Origin: Maridesulfovibrio sp.
GTDB lineage: Bacteria; Desulfobacterota; Desulfovibrionia; Desulfovibrionales; Desulfovibrionaceae
Length of the DNA stretch: 64,000 nt
Direction: 5' to 3'
Assembly: GCF_963677005.1 (NCBI RefSeq)
Contig: NZ_OY781616.1
Coordinates: 3,481,001-3,545,000 of the forward strand
Shown here: positions 38,300 to 47,072 of the stretch, piece after piece
Position numbering within the stretch: position 1 is the stretch's first letter
Layout: every line of letters starts with the position of its first letter
Position numbers and translations under genes: made by a program
Notes under the pieces: generated by a model
What the model was told of the DNA's origin: nothing
Seen by the model: the letters and a program-made list of their open reading frames with translations, nothing else
Database searches by the model: none

Positions 38300-38470
38300 G
38301 CTGATAATCAGTTGCGAAAAACCGCAGGTTTTGCGGTGCAACCGAGTGCCTGAGATATCCCCGTAACGGGCATTAGGGAATGATGCGGCCGCTTTAAGGC
38401 CAACGGACAGTCCGGGCTTCGGCTGCCTCGGAACGCATGACCGGGTTGAATCCAGTGCATCACTCCCACG
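38300..38470 (+). ncRNA. Candidate structured 5' leader of rpsA
   Basis: Between the phoU terminator and rpsA lies a dense set of inverted repeats. 38311-38342 forms a long hairpin (GTTGC / GCAAC around CCGCA / TGCGG). GGCCGCTTTAAGGCC and GGACAGTCC follow. ATGCG (38383-38387) can pair with CGCAT (38434-38438), or TGATGC (38381-38386) with GCATCA (38457-38462); the two pairings exclude each other. This suggests a switchable leader, possibly S1 autoregulation. It matches no RNA family I recognise. Confidence 0.5.
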
Positions 38471-38519
38471 AAATATATGCCGAAATTTTGTCCGAGGTCA
38501 TCGTTGTTGGAGGTAACCC

Positions 38520-40268
38520 ATGGAAAACAATGAAAACATGAACGCCGAAATGGAAATGGACTTCGAGGCAGCCCTCGAAGATTACCTTAATGCCGATTTC
38601 GGAAATCTGGACGAAGGAAGCATCGTTTCCGGTGAAGTTGTTAAAGTTGACAAGGACTTCGTTCTTATCGACGTAAACTTCAAGTCCGAAGGCCAGATCG
38701 CAGTATCCGAATTCACGGATGCTGACGGTAATTTGACCGTGAAGGTCGGTGACAAAGTAGATGTTTTTGTTGCAAACAAAAACGAAAGCGAAGGCACCAT
38801 CCACCTTTCCCGTGATAAGGCCAAACGCATGCAGCTCTTCGACAAGCTTGAAGAAATGCAGGAGCAGGAAGGCGTTGTCGAAGGCAGAATCGTCCGCCGC
38901 ATCAAGGGCGGCTACACCGTCGACCTCGGCGGCGTGGAAGCATTCCTGCCCGGTTCTCACGTCGATCTGCGTCCCGTTCCCGATATGGACGCTCTTGTAG
39001 ATCAGACCTACGAATTCAAAATTCTGAAAATCAACCGTCGCCGCAGCAACGTTATCGTTTCCCGCCGTGTTCTTCTCGAAGAACAGCGCAACGAAATGCG
39101 TTCTCAGCTGCTCGGTACTCTTGAAGAAGAGCAGACCGTTAAAGGTAAGGTCAAGAACATCACCGAATACGGTGTATTCATCGACCTCGGTGGTCTGGAC
39201 GGACTTCTGCATATCACTGACATGTCCTGGAAACGCATCAAGCATCCCAAGGAAATGGTTGCCCTCGGTGACGAACTGGAACTGAAAGTCCTCAACTTCG
39301 ACAAGGAAGGACAGAAAGTTTCCCTCGGCCTCAAGCAGCTTGTTCCCGATCCCTGGGAAGACATTTCCGGCAAGTACCCCGAAGGTTCCAAGTTCACCGG
39401 CAAGGTTACCAACCTCGCTGATTACGGTGCTTTTGTTGAGCTTGAAGCCGGTGTTGAAGGACTGGTTCACATCTCCGAAATGTCCTGGACCCGCAAACTG
39501 CGTCATCCTTCCCAGATGGTGCGTGTAGGCGATGAAGTAGATGTAGTTGTGCTGGGTGTTGATCCCGACAAGAAACGCATCTCCCTGGGCATGAAGCAGG
39601 TTAAACCCAATCCCTGGGATGTTGTTGCAGAGAAGTTCCCCGAAGGAACCATCCTTGAAGGCCAGATCAAGAACATCACCGAATTCGGTGTGTTCATCGG
39701 CATTGAAGACGGCATTGACGGCCTGATCCATGTTTCCGATATCTCCTGGACCCGCAAGGTTCGCCATCCTTCAGAAGTATACAGCGTGGGCGATACCGTT
39801 CAGGCCAAGGTACTTACTGTAGATAAGGAAAACGAAAAGTTCACTCTCGGTGTAAAGCAGCTTTCCGAAGACCCCTGGTCTCAGGTTCCCACCAAGTACC
39901 CAGTGGGCTGCACCCTTGAAGGACTTATCACCAATATCACCGACTTCGGTCTCTTCGTTGAGGTTGAAGAAGGCATAGAAGGTCTGGTTCACGTTTCCGA
40001 AATCTCCCACAAGAAGATCAAGAACCCTTCCGAAATGTTCAAGGAAGGCGTGACCATTCAGGCCAAAGTCATCCATGTGTCTGCTGACGAACGCCGTCTC
40101 GGCCTGTCCATCAAGCAGCTCAAGGAAGAAGAAGACAAACGTAAACCCAAAGAATTCCGTTCCGGTCCTGCCGACAGCGGCAACTCTCTGGGTGAACTGC
40201 TGAAACAGAAACTTGCCGACGCTACCGAAGCCAAGGCTGCCGCAGAGTCCGAGGATGAAGAATCCTAA
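38520..40268 (+). CDS. rpsA: 30S ribosomal protein S1
   Basis: S1 brings mRNA to the 30S subunit and binds A/U-rich leaders. The 582-residue protein has six S1 repeats, beginning at about residues 35, 120, 205, 295, 380 and 465. Repeats 3-6 are the closest to consensus (GVFIDLGGLDGLLHITDMSW, GAFVELEAGVEGLVHISEMSW and so on), and the N-terminus is acidic, as usual for the ribosome-docking part. GGAGG lies 8 nt before the ATG. Strong codon bias creates a 435-codon antisense frame that is spurious. sppA overlaps its last codons. Confidence 0.98.
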   Translation: MENNENMNAEMEMDFEAALEDYLNADFGNLDEGSIVSGEVVKVDKDFVLIDVNFKSEGQIAVSEFTDADGNLTVKVGDKVDVFVANKNESEGTIHLSRDKAKRMQLFDKLEEMQEQEGVVEGRIVRRIKGGYTVDLGGVEAFLPGSHVDLRPVPDMDALVDQTYEFKILKINRRRSNVIVSRRVLLEEQRNEMRSQLLGTLEEEQTVKGKVKNITEYGVFIDLGGLDGLLHITDMSWKRIKHPKEMVALGDELELKVLNFDKEGQKVSLGLKQLVPDPWEDISGKYPEGSKFTGKVTNLADYGAFVELEAGVEGLVHISEMSWTRKLRHPSQMVRVGDEVDVVVLGVDPDKKRISLGMKQVKPNPWDVVAEKFPEGTILEGQIKNITEFGVFIGIEDGIDGLIHVSDISWTRKVRHPSEVYSVGDTVQAKVLTVDKENEKFTLGVKQLSEDPWSQVPTKYPVGCTLEGLITNITDFGLFVEVEEGIEGLVHVSEISHKKIKNPSEMFKEGVTIQAKVIHVSADERRLGLSIKQLKEEEDKRKPKEFRSGPADSGNSLGELLKQKLADATEAKAAAESEDEES

Positions 40269-41136
40269 GAAAGGGTTCTCTGTCAGGCATCCGTTTCTTT
40301 TCGGATTAAGTCTGTTGTTTATGGCTGTGGCCCTCATATGGGGGGCCACAGCCTTTTTTCATGGCAGCTCAGGACTTTTCGGCTCCGGAAGGATAGGCAT
40401 AGTCAACATACAGGGAACCATCACCGAATCATTGCCGGCGGTAAAATTTCTGCGCGAACTGCGCCGGGATGACTCCGTAAAGGGCGTGCTGCTGCGTGTG
40501 AATTCTCCCGGAGGGACCATTGCGCCTTCCCAGGAGTTGTATCACGCGGTCAAGGCCTTTGCAGAGGTCAAACCCATAGTTGCCTCCTTCGGGACTGTTG
40601 CCGCTTCCGGCGGGTACTACGCTGCCGCTCCGGCAACCAAAATACTGGCCAGCGCCGGGTCCATTACCGGCTCCATCGGCGTCAAGGCGGAGTATGCAAG
40701 TTTCCGCCAGCTCATGGACAAGCTGGGCGTGGAACCGGTCATAATCACCAGCGGCAAACTCAAGGGCGCGGGATCGCCTTATTCCGAGATTACTCCCGAG
40801 CAGCGTGAATATCTTACCGGTCTTATCATGGATATCCACAACCAGTTTGTTGATGATGTGGCCAGAGCACGCAAGCTGGATCGCAAGGATGTTGAAAAGA
40901 TTGCCGACGGCCGGGCCGTAACCGGGCGTGAAGCCAAGGAACTGGGGCTGGTTGACCGGCTTGGCGGTTTTGAAGACGCTGTCGGACTGCTCAAGGCTCT
41001 TTGCGGATTGGAAGGCGATGTCCCGGTTGTTGAAGGTCCGGAGGAGGAGAGGCCGCTTCTAAAGGAAATTCTGGGATACCTCGGCTTTGAACCCAGAGGA
41101 ACAGCTACCGGAGACGGTCTTATTTTTTCTTTCTGA
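40255..41136 (+). CDS. sppA: Signal peptide peptidase SppA, short form
   Basis: This membrane-anchored serine protease degrades cleaved signal peptides. The 293-residue protein has one N-terminal membrane helix (residues ~13-35) and one protease domain: GIVNIQGTI, LLRVNSPGGTIAPS, the nucleophile Ser in TVAASGGYYAA, SITGSIGV and the probable catalytic Lys in TSGKLKGAGSP. This is the single-domain type, half the length of the E. coli enzyme. The ATG at 40255 overlaps rpsA by 14 bp and uses GAGG inside rpsA, so it is co-translated; a start at 40213 is possible but unlikely. Confidence 0.92.
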   Translation: MKNPKKGFSVRHPFLFGLSLLFMAVALIWGATAFFHGSSGLFGSGRIGIVNIQGTITESLPAVKFLRELRRDDSVKGVLLRVNSPGGTIAPSQELYHAVKAFAEVKPIVASFGTVAASGGYYAAAPATKILASAGSITGSIGVKAEYASFRQLMDKLGVEPVIITSGKLKGAGSPYSEITPEQREYLTGLIMDIHNQFVDDVARARKLDRKDVEKIADGRAVTGREAKELGLVDRLGGFEDAVGLLKALCGLEGDVPVVEGPEEERPLLKEILGYLGFEPRGTATGDGLIFSF

Positions 41137-41254
41137 TATCATTTTCTATCTGGGGAGGGGTGTTTCAGCAGAAATTCTCCTTCACAGAATTCCTTCCTTT
41201 CATAACCTGTCCCTTCCGACATCAATTTTCTCCGGCGTAGAACCGGGGTGGTGT

Positions 41255-41285
41255 CATGCCAAATGATTAAGAAATCAAAGGCATG
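41255..41285. repeat. Interrupted inverted repeat
   Basis: CATGCC...TGATT-AAGA-AATCA...GGCATG lies between sppA and the solute-binding protein gene. It may be an operator or a weak terminator. Confidence 0.35.
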
Positions 41286-41420
41286 CATAGTGTATTGTTG
41301 CGAAAAATTATCATGGGTTCAGAGCACCTAAATTAACAATATAGATGTTTGATAAATAGTTTATAATAGAGTAAGTGCTTGTTGGGGATTTTGCATATCA
41401 ATCCGCGGAGGGGCGGCGTG

Positions 41421-42164
41421 ATGAAAAAGATTATTGTCCTGACGGCATTTGTTTTGAGCCTTTTTTCTCCTTTCATTAAGACTGGAAATGCGGAAATTTT
41501 CCGTGTCCTGTCTTATTCCAGCAGCTATCCGCCGTACTCTTTCAAAGAAGGCAGTTCCGAAACCGGTATTATACGGGATTTGTTCAAGGCTCTTGCAAAG
41601 GAGACCGGTGATATTTTCAAGTTCATTGATGTCCCTTTCAACAGGGGGCAATATCAGTTTGATAACGGAAAAATAGATATTGAACCCATGTGCAATCCTG
41701 CATGGAGGAAAAAGTCTTCAGTTCAGGGGCTATACAGTATCCCCTTCGCAACTTCCGATGAAATTCTCCTGTTCAATGCAGATAAATACACCCCCACCTA
41801 CTCTCCGGATGATTTAATAGGCAAGACCGTCGGCACTGTCAGGGGATATAGTTACTTAGTATACGGACCGTATTTTGAGGATGGGCGTATAAGGAGCTAT
41901 CCGATGGAGAATGACGGCAAGCTTATACAGATGCTGGTTGCAGGACGTCTGGATCAGGCCATTCTGGACAAGGAATATGCCCAGTATCAGATAAAAAAAG
42001 AAAATTTGCAGGGTAAGCTTGTCGCAGAAAAACCGTTTGTTGCCATTGATATGATGATGCGCGTCCATCCTGATAAAAAGGATGCACTTCCCCGTTTAAA
42101 TAAAGCCCTTCAAAAGCTTATAAGTAATGGAACAATCGAAGGTATTTATGATCGGTACAGGTAA
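41421..42164 (+). CDS. Periplasmic solute-binding protein, family 3-like
   Basis: A signal peptide (residues 1-24, ending GNA-E) is followed by a type II periplasmic binding fold: FRVLSYSSSYPPYSFKEGSS, GIIRDLFKALAKETGD, LIGKTVGTVRGYSYL and MLVAGRLDQAILD. GGAGGGG lies upstream of the ATG. There is no ABC permease or ATPase beside it. Such orphan proteins in Desulfovibrio-type genomes often serve as ligand sensors for kinases, or as shared receptors. The sequence is unusual in having many Tyr and Lys. The ligand is unknown. Confidence 0.83.
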   Translation: MKKIIVLTAFVLSLFSPFIKTGNAEIFRVLSYSSSYPPYSFKEGSSETGIIRDLFKALAKETGDIFKFIDVPFNRGQYQFDNGKIDIEPMCNPAWRKKSSVQGLYSIPFATSDEILLFNADKYTPTYSPDDLIGKTVGTVRGYSYLVYGPYFEDGRIRSYPMENDGKLIQMLVAGRLDQAILDKEYAQYQIKKENLQGKLVAEKPFVAIDMMMRVHPDKKDALPRLNKALQKLISNGTIEGIYDRYR

Positions 42165-42275
42165 AATAGGTTTGGTGTCAGACGCGGGAGGATCGTCCTT
42201 ACTATTCCAGTTTATCTAAGCCTGCTGTTGAGACTCCCTCGCTTCTGTGGAAAAGTCATCGACATTATCGGAATC

Positions 42276-42311
42276 AGCCCCGCTGAATATTTTACGGAAT
42301 CCTGCGGGGCT
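42276..42311. terminator. Inverted repeat between convergent genes, possible terminator
   Basis: AGCCCCGC / GCGGGGCT with a 20-nt AT-rich loop separates the solute-binding gene from the YkgJ-like gene. It lacks a clear T tract. Confidence 0.45.
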
Positions 42312-42321
42312 GTTGCATGTA

Positions 42322-43089
42322 TTATTTCGGCTGCAGGTTTTCGCTGCTGCCCAAAGCGAGGAGTTCCACCCAGTCGAGGGCGAAATTGAGACATTCTTCT
42401 TCATCGGTCAGGATAGCCTGCTGACGTTCTTCGGAAACATCGAGGCGGGAGAATACATTCATGTCTTTTATGAAATTGGTGAAGTTGTCCACCTGATAGA
42501 GAGCCAGAAAGGCCATGTTCAGCTTTCTTTCGTCAAGAACGGCTCCGGCCTGGTGTGTACGGTTCATGATGCGCATGTAACGGTCGTTTACAGCATTGTA
42601 TGCCTCCAGCCCCTGATCCTTGAGCCACTCATCGCTGGTCCATTCCTTTTTTTCCTCAAACCCGCGGCAATGCGGCTCCTGAACGATGAAAAACTGTTCT
42701 ATCACCTCTCCGTTCTCGCCCATGCGGGAGGCCCGTCCGAGGGGATAGGTGCGGCATGCACCGGGACGGTTTTCATACACGGAGCAGCCTTCCGCGCGAA
42801 CAAATGGACAGCTGCGTTTGGCATTGTCCAGCATGCGCAGGCGACACATGGGAAATCCTGTTCCGGGAGTGCGGGAAATGTCGGCGTGATTGTGAATGAA
42901 TTTTTTGCTGTCGTGTCCCAGAGCCCGGCGCAGACGCAATACATCGTAGGGGGTGAGCATCAGGTTCAGGTCGCCGCAACAGGCGTTGAAACAGCGGACC
43001 TGAGGGTGGCAGGCAAAGCCGAAGGTCTTGCCCGGTTCAAGCTCCGGCAGGCTGTTCAGGAATTCCTGTGTCTGATCTTGTTCTGACAT
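42322..43089 (-). CDS. YkgJ-family cysteine-cluster protein
   Basis: The 255-residue protein has the CxxxCC-type N-terminal cluster (FACHPQVRCFNACCGDLNLML) and later CRLRML, CPFVRAEGCSVYENRPGACRTYPLG and PHCRG, the pattern of the YkgJ/Fe-S or zinc cluster family. The metal and the role are unproven. The ATG at 43089 has GGGAGAG upstream; GTG at 43095 is in frame too. It lies just 13 bp downstream of the GT2 gene on the same strand, so it may belong to the surface-polysaccharide operon. Confidence 0.85.
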   Translation of the reverse strand: MSEQDQTQEFLNSLPELEPGKTFGFACHPQVRCFNACCGDLNLMLTPYDVLRLRRALGHDSKKFIHNHADISRTPGTGFPMCRLRMLDNAKRSCPFVRAEGCSVYENRPGACRTYPLGRASRMGENGEVIEQFFIVQEPHCRGFEEKKEWTSDEWLKDQGLEAYNAVNDRYMRIMNRTHQAGAVLDERKLNMAFLALYQVDNFTNFIKDMNVFSRLDVSEERQQAILTDEEECLNFALDWVELLALGSSENLQPK

Positions 43090-43102
43090 TTTCACTCTCC
43101 CT

Positions 43103-44767
43103 TTATACTTTGCTGCCGATTAAACCGGCATCCAGCAGATATTGTGTCTTTTTTTCGATGTCGGACCGGAGAAGACTTTCTTCATCGGCCATTATCCGCA
43201 GTATTTCGCTTCTTGGGTGCATGGCCTGCATCTTGTATTTATTACCGAGTGCATTGCCTTCCTGTTCCACTGATACATGGCTGGCGTTGCCGGTGTTCTT
43301 GCGATGCAGAATGCGCAGGTGTCCCTGATAAACCGCGAATTGCCCTTTCAGGCAACTGCGCAGATCATGTTCCATGTCATCGTACTGCGACGGAGAAAGG
43401 AACAGGGAAAAGCCTTCGTTGTCAAGTAACTTCCTGGTGCTGAAAAGATGGCAGCATCCTGTAACCGAGGCGCAAGGACGCATGAAAGCGAAATAACCGG
43501 CATCAAGTGTCTGATGATGCAGGTCCGAAACCCTGAACGGGTTGGGGGAAATTCTGGTCAGGTCCACTTCGGGGCCGTTGCCCTCTTCTCCTGACGGCTG
43601 GACAATGTGCAGGTCCACGGACTGCATGACCGCAGGAGATGACTGGCTTACCACCCGGCAGCCCCATACTCCGGCATCCGGGTAGGCCGCTACGGCGGTT
43701 CCGAACCGTGAGAGCCAGTCCTGCTCGACCTCCACGTCATCGTCCAGATATAAGGCAAAATCGCACTCGCGTACTTCCAGGAGGTTCATGAGCCAGTTTC
43801 TGGCAGCAGCGGCACCTATATTTACCGGAAGGTCGATGCGGGCCATCTGTTCCCCGAAAGCCTGCTGCCATCTGTCCATGACGTTGGCCGTTTCATCTGT
43901 GGAGCCGTTATCGAGAACGAATATCCTGCTTTCGTATAGTTCCGAATTACGCAGGGATTTGAGCGTGGAGTCCAGTTCTTCGGCCTTGTTGTAGGAATAG
44001 AGCAGGATGGCCGTTCTGCCCGGCAGCGGTCTTTTTTCAGAATCAAGGCCGCGAGCCAGATCGTGGAGGCGCAGTGTTTCCGAAACACGCCATGGCTGTT
44101 TTTGTACGCATGCGGCAAGACTGCGTATGGCTGCGTTCCGATCCCCCATTTTAAGAGAACAGGAAGCGATAAGCTGGGCGGTTTCGGTTTCGCCGAAAAC
44201 AGCGGAAACATCTTCAAGCAGGTCTGCCGCTTCCTGCAGGTCTGTGTTCATGAGGCGGAAAAAGGCCCGTGCAGCATTGACTGCCGGTCGGACAGCTTCG
44301 TGCTGTTCCATGCTGAGCAGCTTCAGGCCGTATCTGAAATCGGAACTTGCTCCGGCATGGATCAGTCCCTGCTGGAGCCAGAACAGGTTCCCCGGTTCTT
44401 TTTCAAGACACGACTCAATGTAATGCCTTATTTTGTCGTTGTCCCGCCGTGCGGTGATACGCAGAAAATACGAAAGGTTTTCCGGGCGCACCCATGCCGC
44501 GGCAACATGCCTGAGGCAGGTCAGTGCCGGACCGGAGAAAAATCCGGGAGCTGTTTCAAGATTGAGGATTGAACGGGCGAGGTTCCCGTCGAGCGGGTTT
44601 GCCGCATATGCGGCAAACAGGAGTTCGGCACCTAGTCCGGAATCAGATTCCAGCGAACGAATACCTGTTCCGAGCAGATGGGTGGAGCCGACCGAGCCCA
44701 TGAGCAGCCTGCGCCGTATCTGCGGATTCATTTCATCCCAGAAACCGTTTTCGGAAGAGGTCTCCAT
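43103..44767 (-). CDS. Glycosyltransferase family 2 protein with helical N-terminal extension
   Basis: Residues ~1-245 are helical, with repeated short hairpins that look like TPR-type repeats. Residues ~255-500 form a GT-A fold: TAILLYSYNKAEELDSTLKS, FVLDNGSTDETANVMDRW, NIGAAAARNWLMNLL and the metal-binding DDD in ALYLDDDVEVEQDW. The GT2 fold uses nucleotide-diphospho sugars; donor and acceptor cannot be told. No membrane segment is seen, so it is probably cytosolic or membrane-associated. It lies downstream of the deacetylase-glycosyltransferase gene. Confidence 0.87.
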   Translation of the reverse strand: METSSENGFWDEMNPQIRRRLLMGSVGSTHLLGTGIRSLESDSGLGAELLFAAYAANPLDGNLARSILNLETAPGFFSGPALTCLRHVAAAWVRPENLSYFLRITARRDNDKIRHYIESCLEKEPGNLFWLQQGLIHAGASSDFRYGLKLLSMEQHEAVRPAVNAARAFFRLMNTDLQEAADLLEDVSAVFGETETAQLIASCSLKMGDRNAAIRSLAACVQKQPWRVSETLRLHDLARGLDSEKRPLPGRTAILLYSYNKAEELDSTLKSLRNSELYESRIFVLDNGSTDETANVMDRWQQAFGEQMARIDLPVNIGAAAARNWLMNLLEVRECDFALYLDDDVEVEQDWLSRFGTAVAAYPDAGVWGCRVVSQSSPAVMQSVDLHIVQPSGEEGNGPEVDLTRISPNPFRVSDLHHQTLDAGYFAFMRPCASVTGCCHLFSTRKLLDNEGFSLFLSPSQYDDMEHDLRSCLKGQFAVYQGHLRILHRKNTGNASHVSVEQEGNALGNKYKMQAMHPRSEILRIMADEESLLRSDIEKKTQYLLDAGLIGSKV

Positions 44768-44929
44768 ATCCGTGCCTCCTTATGCGTTGTCCATTGTTGA
44801 TATTTTCAGGACAGTTCCGTTTAGTATCGCTTTATTCTTTCATAAGCAAATACAGCGGTTTTTATAAGTACGCAACAAGGCTGAATCCGAAGGGATGTCG
44901 GAATACTGTAATACGTTTCTGTGCCGGTT

Positions 44930-47005
44930 TTATTTGCCGGTCAGGGCATCAATATCGGGCAGCTCGGTAAGCGGTTCATCCTTGGGCAGCGAACAATAGA
45001 CCCGGAGCAGGGCCTGCGCTTTTGCTGCGCTGCTCAAGTAGGTGCGCACTATCTTCCGGTTTATGCGGCCCATCTGTTTGCGCAGTTCTCCGTCTTCAAT
45101 GAGCCTGCCCATGGCGGTTGCAAGGGCGTCAACATCTTCCACCTTGCATAGAAATCCGTTTATTCCGTCGCGGATCAGTTCCGGTGTGCCGCCCGCATCC
45201 GTGCATACTGTTGCGAGACCTGCGTCAAAGGCTTCGAGCAGGGTGTTTGGAATGGATTCCTGACGGGAACTCATTACGTAAATGTGGGAGATGGCGAGTA
45301 GTTTTACCACTTCTTCATGGCTGATGTAGCCGGGACACTCAATGCGCTCCAGTGTTGAAGGAGAAGCCATGCTGCTGTATTCGGAAAGATTTTCCAATCC
45401 TACGGCAATGAAACGTACCCCCTCACAGTTCTGACTGGAAAGAAGTTTGTCCACAGCCCGGATGAATACGTCCGGGCCTTTGGCATGTCCTGAATTGCCC
45501 ACGTAGATTACGCTGGTGGAAACGGAACGCCGCGGTTTGCGTCCGCCACCGGCAAAGGAGTTGTAGACCACCTGGGCACGTTTTCCCGGTACTCCGTGCT
45601 TCAGAAGCATTTCGCGGCCTTTGGCCGAGTTGCAGATGAAGCCGTTGCCGATCAGTGAAAAAATAGGCGCCAGCGGGTTGGGCTTGTAGATTACTCCCCG
45701 GTTGAAGAACAGCTTGAAATTCCGTCCGCCGAGCAGGGAAAGACCTTTGGTGATGCACCCGATCTTGATTGCCCTGTTGTGGAAGGTATGGACCACGTCA
45801 ATGTGGTGCTCCTCAATGATTTCGGCCAGAAAGCCCGCTGCGGCGAGCATGTTTTTGAAATCATCCAGAATGATCACTTCCACGCCCATGCTTTTCAATT
45901 CCGGAATCAATCCTGATTCAGGCGGGAGAACGGCAACTACTTCGAGCCCGGCAATCAGCATGGCCTTGGCACTGTTGATCAACTGACGGCTGCCGCCGGA
46001 GAGTTTTCCGGTATCGGTGATGTATAATACCCTGCCGATATCATTGCGCTTGCTGAAAAATTTGAAGCAGACCATTGCCGGTGCTTCGTATGAGTACATG
46101 AGCAGCCGTTTTTTTATCCAGGCAGCGTCTTTTTCCTTGCCCACACCGATACGGTTGAAGCGCATCGGGTCCGTTCCGAGCATATTTGCCGAGCGCTCAA
46201 GGGTGAACGTGCCGGAAAATCCGGCTGCTGCGGCCTCCTGCATGGAAAGCGGGTCGAAGTGCCCCCACGGCCAGCAAAAATATTGACGGCGGGCGTTGTT
46301 GATGCTGCTTATTTTTTCCAGACAGCGGGTGAAATCTTTTCGGCAGAATGCACGTCTTTCTTCATCGCTGCGTCTTTTGAAGGAAACCTTGCCCTTGCGG
46401 AAGACCGGCCAGAATCCGTTGTAGGCAAACGCGCTGCCGTTGTCGAAGACCGGCAGTTCCGTATTGAATTTGCGGTAGATTCCCCATGTGGACCAGTGGG
46501 AGGCGAGCGAAAATGTTCCTTTGGACCGGAAATCCTTGAAGCAGCCCTGATGTCTGCATGTGTGGGCGTGGACTTCCATGCCTTTGTCCCGGACCAGAGA
46601 TTTCAGTTCGGCTTCGTTCATGAACTGGGAGGTGTCGTTTTCCGAAAGAGCCTTGATGAACGACTCGCGCATGGAAAGCATTCGGGGGACATCCGCTTCG
46701 GTCCTGATTTTACCGCTGCCGATAAAGTCGCTGACAGCGAAAAATATACCGGTCATACCCCTTTCTTCCAGCAGCGGAACGGCGTTGATCCAGTTGCTTA
46801 TGTGACAGTCGTCAAAGGTCAGGACCACATATTTATCGTCAATGGGTTTGCGACCCATGCATATTTCGAAAAGATGGTCGGCGGTGATGGTCTTGAAGCC
46901 CATTTCAAGCATTGCGTCCAGGTGCGATGCGAAAAGGGCGGGGGAATGGCCGTCTTCTTCGCAGACGGCGTGATAACAGAACACGGGGACACTCTTACCG
47001 AGCAT
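44930..47005 (-). CDS. Polysaccharide deacetylase-glycosyltransferase (CE4-GT4) fusion
   Basis: The 691-residue protein joins two enzymes. Residues ~5-320 are a CE4 deacetylase-like domain: VPVFCYHAV, the metal Asp pair in VLTFDDCHISN, and a HTxxH motif in HAHTCRHQGC. Residues ~330-690 are a GT-B glycosyltransferase of the GT4 type: VLYITDTGKLSGGSRQLINSA, VIYVGNSGHAKGPDVFIRAV, and the EX7E segment SRQESIPNTLLEAFDAGLAT. There is no signal peptide, so the deacetylase would act in the cytoplasm. This fits modification of a glycan precursor before export. Confidence 0.87.
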   Translation of the reverse strand: MLGKSVPVFCYHAVCEEDGHSPALFASHLDAMLEMGFKTITADHLFEICMGRKPIDDKYVVLTFDDCHISNWINAVPLLEERGMTGIFFAVSDFIGSGKIRTEADVPRMLSMRESFIKALSENDTSQFMNEAELKSLVRDKGMEVHAHTCRHQGCFKDFRSKGTFSLASHWSTWGIYRKFNTELPVFDNGSAFAYNGFWPVFRKGKVSFKRRSDEERRAFCRKDFTRCLEKISSINNARRQYFCWPWGHFDPLSMQEAAAAGFSGTFTLERSANMLGTDPMRFNRIGVGKEKDAAWIKKRLLMYSYEAPAMVCFKFFSKRNDIGRVLYITDTGKLSGGSRQLINSAKAMLIAGLEVVAVLPPESGLIPELKSMGVEVIILDDFKNMLAAAGFLAEIIEEHHIDVVHTFHNRAIKIGCITKGLSLLGGRNFKLFFNRGVIYKPNPLAPIFSLIGNGFICNSAKGREMLLKHGVPGKRAQVVYNSFAGGGRKPRRSVSTSVIYVGNSGHAKGPDVFIRAVDKLLSSQNCEGVRFIAVGLENLSEYSSMASPSTLERIECPGYISHEEVVKLLAISHIYVMSSRQESIPNTLLEAFDAGLATVCTDAGGTPELIRDGINGFLCKVEDVDALATAMGRLIEDGELRKQMGRINRKIVRTYLSSAAKAQALLRVYCSLPKDEPLTELPDIDALTGK

Positions 47006-47037
47006 GAGACAACTCCGAAATGCTTCTATTTCAACTG

Positions 47038-47065
47038 TCCTCCCCCCGCCGGGGCAGGGGGAGGA
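47038..47065 (-). terminator. Possible terminator of the ABC operon
   Basis: TCCTCCCCC / GGGGGAGGA with a 10-nt loop lies just past the permease stop on the minus strand. No T tract is present. Confidence 0.45.
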
Positions 47066-47072
47066 AGATGGA

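Noticed and set aside
38341..38390. TPP-riboswitch-like pieces (GTGCC, TGAGAT, CCCCGT, AGGGAA) in the rpsA leader
   Set aside because: The order is partly right, but the required central segment between the CCCCGT and AGGGAA pieces is missing, and the downstream gene is rpsA, not a thiamine gene.
38434..38470. T-arm-like GGGTTGAATCC, considered as part of a tRNA
   Set aside because: There is no acceptor stem, anticodon arm or CCA end around it.
38460..39767. A 435-codon open frame antisense to rpsA
   Set aside because: Same cause: biased codons in rpsA leave few stops on the other strand. The six S1 repeats on the plus strand are decisive.
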